Program-made: the position numbers and the translations under genes
The notes under the pieces: model-generated
Database searches by the model: none
What the model saw: the letters and a program-made list of their open reading frames with translations, nothing else
What the model was told of the DNA's origin: nothing
Assembly (NCBI GenBank): GCA_027422505.1
Contig: JAPQWV010000681.1
Location: forward strand, 186,001-250,000
Source: Craterostigma plantagineum
Lineage: Eukaryota; Streptophyta; Magnoliopsida; Lamiales; Linderniaceae
Reading direction: 5' to 3'
DNA length: 64,000 nucleotides
Part shown: positions 1 to 10,298 of the stretch, in pieces
Layout of the letters: each line of letters starts with the position of its first letter
Numbering within the stretch: the first letter of the stretch is position 1

Positions 1-742
1 CTTCCTGTTGAAAAGATGAATGGTTGCACCACCAACCACTTCCTCATCTTTCCCACAGGAAACATCATAAACCTAACATACACGCCATCAAAGTCTGAAT
101 AGTGAAGTCACTCATCTAAAAAAGAAAATCACAAACTACAATTTCTGTGACAACAAGGTCTTACTAAAGCCTAAGATGATCCAATTGATCAACAACACAA
201 ATTCTATGAACTTACGGTCAAAGCAATCTGCGAATTAGCAGTTAGGTCACGATATTTGGTACTCAACGTAATGAGCTCGTTCCAGCAAAATGATGGACCT
301 ACTGATTCAAGCCTACAATTTATCATTTACGATTTAAAACTAAACCGAAGAAAAAACAAAAAATAAAGAAAAATATAGCAAAAAAGTGATCAGCATAAAG
401 ACCAAACCTCGTTCTCATAGGAAGTCCAAATGGCGCACCATCGATGTACAACAAGCATTCCACAAACAACTCTGGCTTTCTCTCCTCCAACGTACGATCA
501 TCACTATCTGAGTAATCATTCCATCAGAACATGAACTACGTCTCAACTGATTTCACGCCACGACAAAAACAAAGAAGCGCATCACACCTTTTAGGCGATC
601 ACAAAGACTAGAAATAGCTAGAGCAATTACCTTGTTGAGAAGACTTCTGCGAAGATAATTTGCCTTCCAACCTCTCGATTTTGAAAGTCACTGGAAGATT
701 TATGTCGCATGATAAGAAGAATCGAAACTCGTTACCAGCCAT
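1..742 (-). CDS. VPS34: Class III phosphatidylinositol 3-kinase VPS34, 5' part (runs off left edge)
   Basis: Makes PI3P on endosomal and autophagic membranes; the catalytic subunit of the VPS34/VPS15/ATG6 complex. Four coding exons are visible: 742-631, 507-408, 312-216 and 72 to the window edge, all with GT-AG borders and matching phases. The start ATG is at 742-740; the protein opens MAGNEFRFFLSCDINLPVTF, which is the conserved plant VPS34 N-terminus. Exon 2 encodes KPELFVECLLYIDGAPFGLP and exon 3 CWNELITLSTKYRDLTANSQ, both belonging to the N-terminal C2 domain. The helical and kinase domains lie beyond position 1. The gene is divergent to the aspartic protease at 1880. Confidence 0.93.
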
Positions 743-890
743 CGATGAGCTGAGGTGAGCTGATTAACAACAGTTCACATCATCTTTCTCCAAATCGATC
801 GATTTCCCCGTCATTTCTCTCTTGCTTCACGCTTTTGCTATTAGCCGTATAACGTAGACAGAGACTCGATTTCGGTAATTGCTAGTGGAC

Positions 891-950
891 TAAGCCCAAA
901 AGCTCAACCCAATAATGACATAATGGGCTTCGACTCAATAAAGCCCAATA
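891..950. promoter_or_regulatory. Cluster of site II (GCCCA/TGGGC) motifs upstream of VPS34
   Basis: Within 60 bp there are AAGCCCAA, AACCCAAT, ATGGGCTT and AAGCCCAAT. Such motifs are typical TCP-bound elements in promoters of plant housekeeping genes. They lie about 150-200 bp upstream of the VPS34 ATG and are probably its proximal promoter. Confidence 0.5.
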
Positions 951-1783
951 AGAAACCATTATTGGTATGGCGTTGTCTAAAGTTGAAACTAATGTAATAG
1001 GAATTGGTGACATTGACTGTCCTTTCTCCTGCGCTGATTGGTAAACGTGCCTTATGGCAAAACTAAGTCAAGAAACACAACGTGTACGTAAATTAAAGAT
1101 TAACATCGTGTCCAACAAATATATATTTTATTATCTCTACTTTGAAATATTTTAATGTATAAAAACTGACCAGACAATCATTTTTTAATCTCGTTCGTTA
1201 TTGACTAATCATTTAATATTCGAAGTCATTGGTGAATAAACTAACCTCAACTCTTGTTAGAAATTTACCGTTCAGAGGAATACATCAATTTCATTTGGGT
1301 CAATATAGTACAAGAAAAGGTTGCAATAAATATCCATCTATAATCGATTATTGTGAAAACAACATTAAATTCACTTGACATAAACTCCTTTCTTTTCCTA
1401 TTTTTCCCAAGGGGAAAAAGAAAACGTCATCGGGTTTAGTATAGTATTCCATAAAATCCCACCACATTCTTACAGCATTCTTACGTGAAAACGCGTAAAA
1501 GGTGGCCTTGGGCAGCTGAAAACTTGAAAAAACAATCAAACAAAAAAAAGTATAAATAAAAAAACAAAGTTCAACGTTCAAAGTCATGCTTCAATGTTCA
1601 AACATCCCATTCTCAAACAGCCTGCCTACCCACAAAATCCCTTTCGTATTCTTCTTCTCAACAAGTTCCCATTTTTCTCCATTCTTCTTTCTTTTGTCTG
1701 TGTGAAGTAGAGTTTCAATTCTTTGCTTGCCGAGTTGGAAGAACCCATAAAGGAAAAGACCGTTTCTTGATTCTGAAGCTTAC
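951..1783. other. Intergenic, AT-rich; 5' flank of the aspartic protease
   Basis: No coding exon is recognisable. The pyrimidine-rich stretch at about 1610-1720 probably belongs to the 5' UTR or core promoter of the downstream protease gene. Confidence 0.4.
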
Positions 1784-1810
1784 AAGAAGAAGAAGAAGAA
1801 GAAGAAGAAA
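1784..1810 (+). repeat. (GAA)n microsatellite in a 5' UTR
   Basis: About nine GAA units lie 70 bp upstream of the protease ATG. GA/CT-rich tracts are frequent in plant leader sequences. Confidence 0.85.
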
Positions 1811-1879
1811 AATCATATCTTAGACTTCAATTTTCTTTAGATGATCGTAGCTGAAGACTAGCTAGCTTCTCAAATTCTC

Positions 1880-3496
1880 ATGGTTTCCAAGTCCATAGTC
1901 GTCGTTGCGTACTATTATCTGCTGCTATTCTCCGGCGGCTTATTAGCCAGTGGAAGAGCTCTTCACAATGTGGATTCTAACGCCACTTCTCTTGCATCAT
2001 CCATGGAGCTTCCCAGCTTCAGCGCTGCATCTTCATCCTCTTCAATGGATTCCGATTGCAGTACCTTCCCAAACCCCGCCGAAGAATCCAAGCCCGCCAG
2101 CCTCACGCTGCACTTAAAGCGCACGCCGCCGCCGTTCTCCGACGAACGAACAGACTCCGTCGTCTTGTCCACCGCAAAGGACCTGACGAGGATTCAGACG
2201 CTCCACAGAAGAATCGCCGAGAGAAAGAACCGAAAAAACCCACCTTCAAAAGTCAACAGCAGCAAAAACCTAAGCCCATCGGCCTCCCCCTCCCCCGAAG
2301 CTTCCTACGCCGGCGGCGGACCCGCAGCAGCCCACCTCGTCGCCACCTTAGAATCCGGCGTGAGCCTCGGCTCCGGCGAGTACTTCATGGACGTATACAT
2401 CGGCACGCCGCCGAGGCACTTCTCCCTAATCCTAGACACGGGCAGCGACCTAAACTGGGTACAGTGCCTCCCCTGCAACGACTGCTTCGAACAGCACGGC
2501 CCATTCTACGACCCCAAAAAGTCAACCTCGTACCAAAACATAACCTGCGCCGACCCAAGGTGCCAGCTCGTCTCTCCCCCCGCCGAGCCATCGCCGGCCT
2601 GCGACGACGACGGCCCAGCCCAGACCTGCCCGTACTACTACTGGTACGGCGACAGCTCAAACACCACCGGCGACTTCGCTTTAGAAACCTTCACCGTCAA
2701 CCTAACCGCCGGCTCCGGCGGCGCCAACCGCCGGTTCGAGACCGTCCCCAACCTCATGTTCGGGTGCGGCCATTGGAACCGCGGCCTGTTCCACGGAGCC
2801 GCCGGCCTGCTAGGGCTGGGAAGGGGCCCACTCTCCTTCTCCTCGCAGCTCAAGGCAATGTACGGCGAGTCCTTCTCCTACTGCCTAGTGGACCGCAACA
2901 GTGGGCCCACAGTCACTAGCAAGCTCATCTTCGGGGAAGACAAGGAACTGCTCGGCCATGGCGAGCTCAACTTCACCGCCATGGTCGACCATAAATTGGC
3001 GGAGACGTTCTATTACGTCGAAATAAAGTCGATCTTAGTAGGCGGCGAGGCGTTGGATATTCCCGAGGAGACGTGGAACTTTACGTCGGACGGGTCGGGC
3101 GGGACGATCGTGGACTCGGGCACGACCCTGAGTTATTTTGCCGACCCGGCGTATAAGATTGTCAAGGAGGCGTTTGTTAGGAAGGTGAAGAAGTACCCTA
3201 AGGTCGACGACTTCCCCATATTGGATCCTTGCTATAATGTTTCGGGCTCGAAGGGGGAAAAGCTCGACTTGCCTTCGTTTGAGATCGTTTTTGGGGACGG
3301 GGCGGTGTGGAGTTTCCCCGTGGAGAATTATTTCATCGAGTTCGAGCGCGAGGGAGTCGTTTGCCTGGCTATTTTGGGGACGCCTCGGTCGGCACTTTCG
3401 ATCATCGGGAACTATCAGCAGCAGAATTTTCATGTTTTGTACGATACGAAGAGGTCGAGGCTCGGTTATGCGCCGAGGAACTGCGCTGATATGTAA
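1880..3496 (+). CDS. Pepsin-like (A1 family) aspartic protease, intronless
   Basis: A 538-residue secreted or vacuolar aspartic endopeptidase of the plant A1 clan. An N-terminal hydrophobic segment (about residues 5-25) is a likely signal peptide. A low-complexity Ser/Pro-rich prosegment follows, up to about residue 150. The catalytic core has the two active-site motifs DTGSDLNWVQC (Asp186) and DSGTTLSY (Asp412). A Cys-rich insert after the first motif (CLPCNDCF, then spaced Cys) is typical of plant nucellin-like or atypical aspartic proteases; it contains no PSI domain. The single exon starts at the first in-frame ATG. The first two-thirds has strongly C/G-ending codons, which open long false ORFs in other frames. 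As recalled, it resembles Arabidopsis At3g59080/At2g42980 proteins; the substrate is unknown. Confidence 0.95.
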   Translation: MVSKSIVVVAYYYLLLFSGGLLASGRALHNVDSNATSLASSMELPSFSAASSSSSMDSDCSTFPNPAEESKPASLTLHLKRTPPPFSDERTDSVVLSTAKDLTRIQTLHRRIAERKNRKNPPSKVNSSKNLSPSASPSPEASYAGGGPAAAHLVATLESGVSLGSGEYFMDVYIGTPPRHFSLILDTGSDLNWVQCLPCNDCFEQHGPFYDPKKSTSYQNITCADPRCQLVSPPAEPSPACDDDGPAQTCPYYYWYGDSSNTTGDFALETFTVNLTAGSGGANRRFETVPNLMFGCGHWNRGLFHGAAGLLGLGRGPLSFSSQLKAMYGESFSYCLVDRNSGPTVTSKLIFGEDKELLGHGELNFTAMVDHKLAETFYYVEIKSILVGGEALDIPEETWNFTSDGSGGTIVDSGTTLSYFADPAYKIVKEAFVRKVKKYPKVDDFPILDPCYNVSGSKGEKLDLPSFEIVFGDGAVWSFPVENYFIEFEREGVVCLAILGTPRSALSIIGNYQQQNFHVLYDTKRSRLGYAPRNCADM

Positions 3497-4161
3497 GGGC
3501 AAATTGTTCGTTCGTTCGTTCATTATCGGGCGGGCTCGATTAGTTTTGATGATTTTTAAGTGTATACATCTATCTATATACTTGATCAAGAAAACAGAGG
3601 TTTATATTTTATTTTTCCGTTTCGAGACGATTCGACTTCAGTAATGCGTTTTAACTTTGTGGTGAAGCCTGAAGGTGGTAGAAAAATGCATTTTTCTTTA
3701 CAAAGTAGGACAAAAGCTTCAATCAAGACCATACAGGCAAAGAACAGAACAAGAAAACAACAAACACAAGGGAATCCCTAACATTCACTCTCTCTCAATA
3801 AGTTTCAAAGTTACAGATTAGAGATGCTAAAAACTACAGAGAGATCCCAAGTACAACGTAACTAAGGAAACATACTAACAAAACTTGGCAGCAAAAGATG
3901 ATTCACAAAATCCTCATCAACCGAAAAGATGGGTTCTCCGTAAGTCGGTGGGGGAGTGCAAAATATAAATTCAATACCATAATTTATTGGCCCATCTCCA
4001 ATCAATTTTCATTAAGTACTTGAGCCACTGCATTCTCAGATTTATTCTTCGTACGCAGACCTCGTTCGAGGTTCCCTCGCAAATTGCAAAAGAAACGGTC
4101 TGTGCTTTGAACTCGTCAATGCATATGCAGAAACTAGGGAGGATTATCGTATGTCTTTTAC
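3497..4161. other. Convergent 3' flanks of the protease and GIP1 genes
   Basis: The two genes face each other tail to tail here. Only AT-rich sequence expected of two 3' UTRs is present; I see no separate gene. Confidence 0.6.
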
Positions 4162-7100
4162 CTAATAGTTACCCGGCCAATTAACTTGTGCATGCTGGGT
4201 TTGTTGGTAGACACCTGCATTGGGTCCAACCAATTCAGAACTTGTCATTGTTTGAGATTGTTGCAAAAGAGGGTGAACAGCTCCTAGCGCCACTGCTTGG
4301 GCTGGGTGGAAAATACCCGTAATAGCACCATGGGTTTGCTGGGACGGGGCATATGGAAGCTGTCCATGAGGAATATTGTAGAATGAACTAGCTTGGATAG
4401 AAGGAATGTCCCGATTGGGAGTAACGCCAGAGCTTTCTTTCTGCACAATGAGAAATCCCTCATATCAGCACATTTAAGATAGTCACACAACAATACTAAA
4501 TAATTCCAGTTCATTCACAAGATTCATCGAAAATTGGATATTTATCATTATATTGCTGAAATTTCAAGCAAAAAAGATCGAAAAGTAAAAAAAAATTGTT
4601 AGCCACTCACATAGATGTTGTTTTCCTTGGCTTGAGGTTCCTCATTTGAAGTTGAAGTGACAGGAATTGTGGCCAAACCAGAAGTATAGTTTGCCAGGGA
4701 AGAAAGACCATAAGGCCCATAGTTTCCAGGTACATCAACGTGATTTGAGGCGCCAGAGGTTGGACGACCTTGCTCATACTGCGAAACTGGATATTTTGCA
4801 TTTGCCCCAGTTGCCGCTGGATACAAAGTCCCAGGATGAGGTTGTTGAGGAAATGCACCATTGCTGAAGAACTGATGAAATGGAGGTGGTGGGGCATAAA
4901 ACGGTGAAAAAAGGACCATACGGGAAATAATTGTAATGGGGAAGTGGGAACCCAGATGGTGGCCTAACTACGGTGAGAGATTGATGGGTTGGGGATATCG
5001 AACCCTGGATACCGCCAGCTGCCTGAGTCACAAGTGGTGCTGGAGAAGTTGTGGTTAACACGAGACCGACACCACCCTGAAACTGAAACTAGTCGATTAA
5101 GGAAGCACAAAACAATTCTTGACTACTCGGAGAACCATATAGCAAAAATACTAAGGGGAACAACGAAAAGTATAATTAAATGTAAAGAAATTATTGATTT
5201 CAATCCTTCTCATGAACCCATTGGCAGATTGAAAAGAAAGAGGCAGGGTTAAGAAAAAAAAAACATTGTTATTTGAGTGCAATTGGCATCGAAGAAACAT
5301 TTAGTATATAACAAGTTGCAAAGGAAAATGGAAAACACAATTACAGAACTATGAAAGTTCAAAACCAACCTCCTGAAGAGTTTGAGAGGTCTGAGTAGAA
5401 ACCATAGAGGCATGTCCCCCATATTTAATAGCAGGTTCAAGAATGTGGAAAGGAGACATGCGGCTATCAGTATCCAGGCCAGCACCATAATGTTGTGCAT
5501 TATAGCTTGATGGATCGAAAGATTGAGGCACCTTTATATATGTAGACAAACACTACCAAATAAGAAACACTGGATGATATATATGCACATATGTTAGCAT
5601 GTAAAATATCAGTAACAATGACAAGGAATATCAAGAAAGAGAAAATAACCAACAACAGCAATGTGGAGGATGCTACAAGGGAACAGAAAAATAGGTGAAA
5701 ACAAAATATATATCCAAGGGCATAAGCTGACTCACTGATACTGGTGGCACATGGCTCGTATTGTTGTTTGAAGGTGCATGACCCAGAGGGTTGGGATGGG
5801 TTCCAGTGGCAATCTCCTTCTTGGTTTCTTTATAGTCAATAGTTGTAGATGAGACCTCCAACTCGCGGGATGGGAAATTTTCTGGCTCTCGCGAAGGAGA
5901 TTCAGGACGTTCAGGATCTTTGACTTCAGTGTCCGCTAAAGCCATAGAAACATTTTGATTACTGTAATCAAGACACATGGAACTTTCATTCATGGCAGCT
6001 CCAACCCCAAGAAAACCATAGATCGGGCGAAATGAACCAAAATCAGAAAAAGGACCTTATCTGTAGCTCGGGCACAGGCTCAAGCTCATCAACAGCCACG
6101 GAAGAATCTCGTATAATGAAAGTTTCCGCACTCCCTGGTCCATCATGTTTGTTCATATCTAATCCAAAGCTAGCTTCAAAACTTCCAAAGCAAAATCCAA
6201 GTTTTTCAACTTCTGGGACATGTAGGTGATCAGGAATAATCACACACTGTCTTCCAGAAACATTCAATTTCTCAAATTTCTTTTCTAAATCTGAAGTAAC
6301 CTCTTCTGAAGCAACTTCAGAAGTTAGAACAGGGCTTGTCAGCAGTTCAGAATGACTTTCAGCAGATACCACGGAAAGTTCAGATAATGGAGCTCGGTTA
6401 GCAACCTGATCACAATTGGGGATTACAGTCTTTGGCTTCCGTTCTTTTGCAGGAACTACTGCGAGGATACAAAGAAGTACTGGCTAGACAGGTTTGCAGA
6501 AAATGAGTCCACATTTACAATTCCGAGTTCTGGTGCAGCTACCAGACATTTAAGAAATTCACATAAGTTTACTATAAGCAAAACAAATCATAGCATATGA
6601 CTAAGAAAATCATATAGACTTCAGAATTTAATTAGCTTACCAACTCTGGCAGAAGCTGATCTACCCTTGATAGGATTATTTGCAATCACCTGAACTGGAG
6701 CATGGGGACTTTCTGCATCACGTTCAATAATTTCCACTGAACTAGGAATTGACAAATCATGAGATCCTACCAGTACAGGATCAGATGTAGAAGCAGGCGC
6801 AGGCTTTGAGGTGGGAACATGATTAATAGCTGCACTTATATGATCAGCACCTTTGTCACCAATGGCTTGATGGTCACCAACTATAACACAGTTGCTTTGG
6901 GAACTAACAGCTGATGCGCCATTAGACAAAGAAGTGAATGTGCTGAAAAGAAAAAGGACAGCCAATTCAGAAAAATACGAGACAACCCTCTGAGCAATGT
7001 GCAGCTAGGTATCTAGAAGCAGATTCAATTATTTGACTAAAGACTTAAGAGGAAATGGAAATACACTAAGAGTTAGCGAGACATAACCAGTTCCGATTCC

Positions 7101-8379
7101 TACCTTTGCATGGTAGAACTCATGTTTTCTTTTGCATCTTCTGCAGCTGACAAGGAGGCATTTCCAGTACCTTTTTCTAGAAGGTGAACAGTAGTGGCTT
7201 CTTTTCCAGGCAATAATTTTCTCCCACCAGCATCTGAAATGTTATAGCGATGAAGTGAAAATACGGGAATTAGTCAACAAGTTCAATTTTCCTTCTAAAA
7301 GTTCTTATTTACAGCTGACAAGAATCTACCGGTTAGAGAAGAAATGATGGCAGAAAGACCCACAAATTTGCATGTATGCTTAAAAAAAAAGCAAAACTCG
7401 AATATTATCCATTCAAGAATTCCATTTCGAAGTACTATAAACTAGCCTTTTGACAGTAGGAACATAGTCGAGTATAAGCTCACCATTAGAGATATGTCTT
7501 GATGAATGAATATAACGATTTGTTCTATTTGCCCGTGACTGAGGACCGAGCTTCTCCTTATTCTGATCCTGTAAAGCAGTTGACAGTAACTCAAGCTTAG
7601 TTCAGGGGCTCGAAGACAAGAACACATTACCAACTATAAGTAAACGGAAGTACCTCTTTTCTCCTAGAGCGTTTTCGTTTAACTTCATGGAATGCATCTG
7701 CAAACGCATAAAACATGGATCAGCTTACACGCAGAGACTCATCAAACAAGAAGTTATATAGGTAAAATCATCCTTCATATAAAAAAAATTATATGGAAAT
7801 GAAAATATGTACCAATACCACCAAGTGATAATTTAATCACAACTTTTGAAGATCCATGATCAATATAATTTCTAAATAATGAGATTGACACATCAGAGTA
7901 TCCTTTTCCAACGGCTACAATGGTTCACACTCACACCAGAGGATATACCTTTCAAACCATTAATGAATAAATTATCGTCAATTTTTCCTGAACATAAAAT
8001 GCTCGCTGACAAATTTACCTACCATCTACTCAAACAGCAAAAAAGGAAAAAGAAAAAAATGGAACATGGATCAACTAAGATTGACCAAAGGTTATTCTCC
8101 AACGAACTCCCACTAATCGCAAAAATAAAAAATCCAGATCAAGCATCGCCCATAACAACCCAAAAAAAAATAATAATAGAAAAGCAGCAAATTGAATATG
8201 TAACCAAGAAGAAACAGCTTCTGCAGAGTCTCGTCTGGATCCATGGAACACTCCTTGAGCGTCGCATAAATCTCATCGTCGGAGTGATTCTGACCAGTAA
8301 TTTCCTTAATGCTCGCGACCAGCCTCCTAGCATCCCTCGGAATCATAGCCTTAGCTCCCTTAACCTCAACACTGTTCAT
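4162..8379 (-). CDS. GIP1: GBF-interacting protein 1 (GIP1)-like, with a one-base frameshift in exon 9
   Basis: GIP1 proteins are plant nuclear co-factors that bind G-box bZIP factors. Ten coding exons (minus strand): 8379-8205, 7697-7654, 7568-7484, 7233-7104, 6942-6641, 6458-6056, 5982-5736, 5531-5370, 5076-4611 and 4440-4162. The N-terminus (MNSVEVKGAKAMIPRDARRL) is the conserved GIP1_N helical domain; the middle is low-complexity; the C-terminus ends HAQVNWPGNY, the family's typical tail. Summed length is 2293 nt, one base more than a multiple of three. The excess is in exon 9, where flanking introns demand a 465-nt exon but 466 are present. With one base fewer the protein would be about 763 residues, normal for the family. 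See the site at 4907-4912. The short intron 6 (73 nt) uses an acceptor inside GAATGAAAG. Confidence 0.88.
4907..4912 (-). other. Homopolymer frameshift site in GIP1 exon 9
   Basis: A6 on the + strand (T6 in the mRNA). Upstream the reading frame is conserved up to HYNYFPYGPF; downstream the conserved SPFYAPPPPFHQF is one frame away. Removing one T (or adding two) would join them. Introns on both sides are phase 0, so the mismatch is within this exon. Confidence 0.85.
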
Positions 8380-8600
8380 CTTCTCCTCAAAGATTGGAAA
8401 CAATTCAATCAAAACACACGAAAAATCACCCCGCGTTACACGTATAGTACTGAAAATCAACCAGAATGTTCGATCTCGCAGCTGTGACGAATCAAAATAT
8501 TGAGATCACAAACGATGCGATCACACGACAAAGGAGGAGAAATCTCTTGGAGAAAAAGAGGACGAGAGTAGACTTGGAGAAGAGGGGTTTGTTCAATACG

Positions 8601-8808
8601 TATATATAAACTAGTGTTTTCCTCTGAAGAAAAACATAGAAGTGGTGGGCAATCGCTTATTCAAATTATCTGGATTTTGATTAATGGAGTACCTGAGCCT
8701 ACTTATAACCAGACGACGCCGTTTCAACTTACACTGATCCAGCAACTTCATATTGGACTCACTGAGCGCAATAGGCCCAATACTTTGTTGGGCTTCAACG
8801 AACCCAAT
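8601..8808 (-). promoter_or_regulatory. Core promoter of GIP1-like gene: TATA stretch and site II motifs
   Basis: A TATATATA run (8601-8608) is about 220 bp upstream of the ATG. Further upstream AGGCCCAAT (8773-8781), TTGGGCTT and AACCCAAT are clustered at 8773-8808. Confidence 0.5.
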
Positions 8809-8965
8809 TAATTGACTGGGACCCACTCGATTGTTCTACTTCTATCCAATTTATCAACTTGATTCGAGAAAAAAATACCTTCTAGAGACAACACACAATC
8901 AAACATTTATAGCATCAGTTATTTACATTGAGACGCGTGGAATTGTGTGCCTCTCATGACTTTTC

Positions 8966-9200
8966 AGGATCATGGGAGACTATTATAGTAACTATTATTA
9001 ACTAATTTGATGCGTCACTCATAATTACAAATTTATCAATAATATTAGTAAATACTACAATTATATCCTCAAATTAATTTTTTTATACATAATCAAAATA
9101 ATAAAATTACACTTATAATATATAAACTGAACTTAAAATATAAAATAATATATTATATATTTAAGTGTACGTACACAGAATGTGCATATGTCTAGTAAAA
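8966..9200. mobile_element. Unclassified dispersed AT-rich repeat, copy 1
   Basis: Positions 8970-9105 match 47527-47655 in the same orientation (shared words such as TAATTACAAATTTATC and ACAATTATATCCTCAAATTA). Positions 9125-9200 match 47360-47445 in inverted orientation (TTAAAATATAAAATAA, GTACGTACAC). That is what two differently truncated copies of a terminal-inverted-repeat element would give. No ORF. Family unknown. Confidence 0.55.
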
Positions 9201-9356
9201 CTATATTAAACTTGAGACATTATTATAGGAAAGAAATAAAAACATTAGATGATATTTGGTAATTACAGGGTATTTGAAAATAAAAGTGCTTAATCAGATA
9301 CGGGAGTGGGCAAAGGTGTAATTTCCTACTTATGTCGGGTAATTTATAGCCTGTAA

Positions 9357-9363
9357 TATAAAG
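9357..9363 (+). promoter_or_regulatory. TATA box of the LACS gene
   Basis: TATAAAG, followed about 30 bp later by the probable transcription start. The first 5' UTR exon would be about 9390-9456. Confidence 0.5.
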
Positions 9364-9456
9364 CCGCATCACAGTTTCAACTAGAGGAAAAAGATCATTC
9401 TATCAACTCGGACTTGGTTTCGTTTGATTCGATTCTCTATTCTCACGTTAGAAGGC

Positions 9457-10296
9457 GTACGTTACATCCTTTGTTCAATGCTTATTGTGCTTGCCTAGCT
9501 GTTACTTTATTTTCGATTTTATCGATGTGATCTAGTAGTTTATGCATATTTTTTTTGCGGCTTGTTTGAGCAAGAAATCCGTTTATGCTACTATCTCCAG
9601 CTTCCGTTGGATTCGCGGTACAAGTTTTGTAACTCTACGTCAGCGTCTGTTTTAGGCAGACGATGCTTTGATTTTTTTCACCTATTTTTCACTTGTTCGC
9701 AAGTGAAGGTTTCGGTTAGCTCTGATGATTTACTGTAGCTGGCATTTTTTTTCTTACTTACTACGCTGTGATTTTGGATGATTATCAGTAGGAATTTCGT
9801 AGTACTTTTTGCGTCTGTTTGATAATGGCGTGATGAGTTTCTTTTTCTTTTCTTTTCTTTTAGATCCATGATAATAGTTTGAAGTGTTGGAAAGTTCTGT
9901 AGGTTTCGGTGACCTGCGATTATGTACTCCTAACTAATGATTTTATGTTGGTGGGACAAATTGTGTGGGTGATGTCATTTTTTCCTTGATTCTGCTGTTT
10001 GGTTCTCTTGACTTCTCCATTTCAAGTTCGATCTATTCATATCTGTGGTTTTCATGTCAAAGATGAATGTTATTGAATAAAGATGAGGTGAAAACTCATG
10101 TGTTGTACTAAAACTGCTGCATTTGCTCATTTTCTGTGCTGCCCTGTTACCTCATCTTTAAGCGCTCGCTGATGATATTTGTTGAGTAGTTTTTCTTCAT
10201 TACTCATGATTTTAATTAGTTACAACCATTTTTTTCGCGTCTCCTTGCTAACCTTCTACTCATTGTTGTTAGGTAATTGATCTTCTGTCAATTCAG
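9457..10296 (+). other. Probable 5' UTR intron of the LACS gene
   Basis: T-rich intron-like sequence between a possible donor (GTACGT at 9457) and the acceptor TCAATTCAG just two bases before the start codon at 10299. The donor choice is uncertain. Nothing else is seen in this stretch. Confidence 0.45.
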
Positions 10297-10298
10297 TG

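Noticed and set aside
2056..2919. 287-codon Arg/Pro-rich + frame inside the aspartic protease
   Set aside because: Out-of-frame shadow caused by C/G-ending codons; no domain, and the true frame has intact catalytic motifs.
4870..4920. Tiny intron to explain the GIP1 frame change
   Set aside because: The only candidate (about 45 nt) is below plant intron size and would remove the conserved SPFYAPPPPFHQ.
7879..8487. 202-codon + frame opposite GIP1 exon 1
   Set aside because: Antisense shadow of a well-supported exon with AT-rich intron sequence; no similarity to any family.
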